Source: an uncultured Lachnospiraceae bacterium | GTDB lineage: Bacteria > Bacillota > Clostridia > Lachnospirales > Lachnospiraceae | Length of the DNA stretch: 38,846 nucleotides | Assembly: GCA_902775485.1 (NCBI GenBank) | Contig: CACYMJ010000037.1 | Coordinates: 1 to 38,846 of the forward strand | Reading direction: 5' to 3' | In this document: positions 38,286 to 38,846 of the stretch, one piece after another | How positions within the stretch are numbered: position 1 is the stretch's first letter | Layout of the letters: the number at the start of each line of letters is the position of its first letter | The notes under the pieces: model-generated | The model's input: only the letters and a program-made list of their open reading frames with translations | Told to the model about the DNA's origin: nothing | The model's database searches: none | Translations under genes and position numbers: made by a program

Positions 38286-38420
38286 ATGAAATATAGGGTT
38301 ATAGATAAGGAAGAATATTACAGAAGCGGAGTATTCCGCCATTTTACGGAGGACTGTAAATGCTCCACATCCATGACAGCGAGAATAGATGTCACAGATG
38401 CAGTATATAGACTTGACTAA
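38286..38420 (+). pseudogene. N-terminal remnant of a chloramphenicol acetyltransferase-like gene
   Basis: The 44-codon frame beginning MKYRVIDKEEYYRSG and continuing VFRHFTEDCKCSTSM and TARIDVTD matches the conserved first 45 residues of type A chloramphenicol acetyltransferases (F-x-x-ID, R-x-x-x-F-x-H, S-x-T-x-x-ID). It stops at TAG/TAA-type termination (TAA 38418-38420), where the family continues for about 170 more residues including the catalytic His. The following DNA does not resume that protein in any frame I checked. GGGAAG just upstream is a normal ribosome site. It is a truncated, non-functional relic. Confidence 0.65.
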
Positions 38421-38477
38421 CAAGTTCTCATTTGTCGGGCTGATAATAAGCAAAACCGAAAGGTATTCCGTGCGACT

Positions 38478-38507
38478 CTACTCTCCGTAGGTACCATATT
38501 TTATGGT
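38478..38507 (+). promoter_or_regulatory. two short dyads upstream of the XRE gene
   Basis: CTAC-N5-GTAG (about 38478-38490) and ACCAT-N5-ATGGT (38493-38507) lie in tandem in the 124-base gap before the XRE regulator. Dyads of this size are typical of autoregulatory or MerR-type operators. No convincing -35/-10 pair with a 17-base spacer was found here. Confidence 0.3.
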
Positions 38508-38544
38508 GCGGATTTACAATCTGTGCATGGAGGTGAGAACGAAT

Positions 38545-38846
38545 ATGAACCAATATGTTACAGGCGCAGTTATTAAGGGGCTGCGGGAAAAGAACAAGAT
38601 GACACAGCTTCAGCTGGCGGAAAAGCTGGGAGTAAGTGACAAAAGCGTGTCAAAATGGGAAACTTCGAGAGGGCTTCCAGATATTACCCTGCTGGAGCCT
38701 ATTGCGGAGGCATTCAGCATATCGGTGATGGAGCTGATATTAGGCAATACCATTCATAATGCGAACGTATCGGCAAATATGCTGCGGTCAAAGTTTTATG
38801 TCTGCCCGGTCTGTGGGAATGTAATACACAGCATGGGCGAAGCGGC
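38545..38846 (+). CDS. XRE-family regulator with Cys-rich C-terminal domain, partial
   Basis: The frame runs off the right edge after 100 residues. A Cro/CI-type helix-turn-helix occupies about 7-65 (MTQLQLAEKLGVSDKSVSKWE, as two parts: QLQLAEKLGVS and DKSVSKWETSRGLPD). After a linker comes FYVCPVCGNVIHSMGEA, a CxxC segment known from regulators whose C-terminal domain resembles a desulfoferrodoxin metal site (from memory). It may sense metal or oxidant. GGAGGTGA (38529-38536) lies 8 bases before ATG 38545. Its relation to the neighbouring acetyltransferase genes is unknown. Confidence 0.88.
   Translation, partial: MNQYVTGAVIKGLREKNKMTQLQLAEKLGVSDKSVSKWETSRGLPDITLLEPIAEAFSISVMELILGNTIHNANVSANMLRSKFYVCPVCGNVIHSMGEA

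Overview
The window looks like chromosomal DNA of a low-to-moderate GC, monoderm Clostridia bacterium, most likely family Lachnospiraceae. The signs are AGGAGG-type ribosome sites, sigma-A promoters, tightly packed overlapping genes, a YerC/TrpR-like regulator, a PcrA-type helicase and a complete type IV pilus locus without secretin or pilotin genes. The family is an inference from gene style; I cannot name the genus.

Layout. 1-223: end of a diguanylate cyclase (GGDEF). 295-6646: a forward run of housekeeping and signalling genes: typA, a CheX-like protein with a GspE/MshE-type N-terminus, dapA, dapB, a eukaryote-type hisA, and a receiver-HD-GYP phosphodiesterase, closed by a bidirectional terminator. 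A cold-shock gene faces back towards that terminator. 7102-11561: a membrane-anchored bactofilin fused to a degenerate LytM domain, two proteins made of paired receiver domains (three of the four receivers have lost the phospho-acceptor Asp), and a membrane-anchored GH25 muramidase. 11633-28271: the type IV pilus locus: pilB, pilT, pilC, major pilin, prepilin peptidase, a PilM-PilN fusion, a PilO-like protein, three class III-leader minor pilins, a 918-aa GspK/PilX-like protein and an 893-aa surface protein of unknown function, ended by a strong terminator. 28395-30927: a paralogue of the 918-aa protein, then a SARP/BTAD-type regulator with a degenerate GGDEF tail. 30933-35934: cation/H+ antiporter (reverse), cheC, yerC-like regulator (reverse), pcrA and a small acidic-tailed membrane protein. 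36020-38846: an RlmD-type rRNA methyltransferase with an extra C-terminal domain, then an accessory-looking end with a GNAT acetyltransferase, a chloramphenicol acetyltransferase remnant and the start of an XRE regulator.

How it fits together. Cyclic di-GMP recurs through the window: a GGDEF enzyme, an HD-GYP phosphodiesterase, MshEN-like domains on PilB and on the CheX-like protein, and a GGDEF-derived domain on the regulator after the pilus genes. CheX and CheC are both CheY-P phosphatase families and the receiver proteins lie next to the pilus genes, so pilus-based motility or attachment is plausibly under two-component and c-di-GMP control. That link is inference from gene content and order.

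The parts least explained by known families are the two large beta-rich surface proteins and the 893-aa protein, the receiver-pair proteins, a candidate structured RNA between pilT and pilC, and a 41-bp perfect inverted repeat between pilB and pilT.
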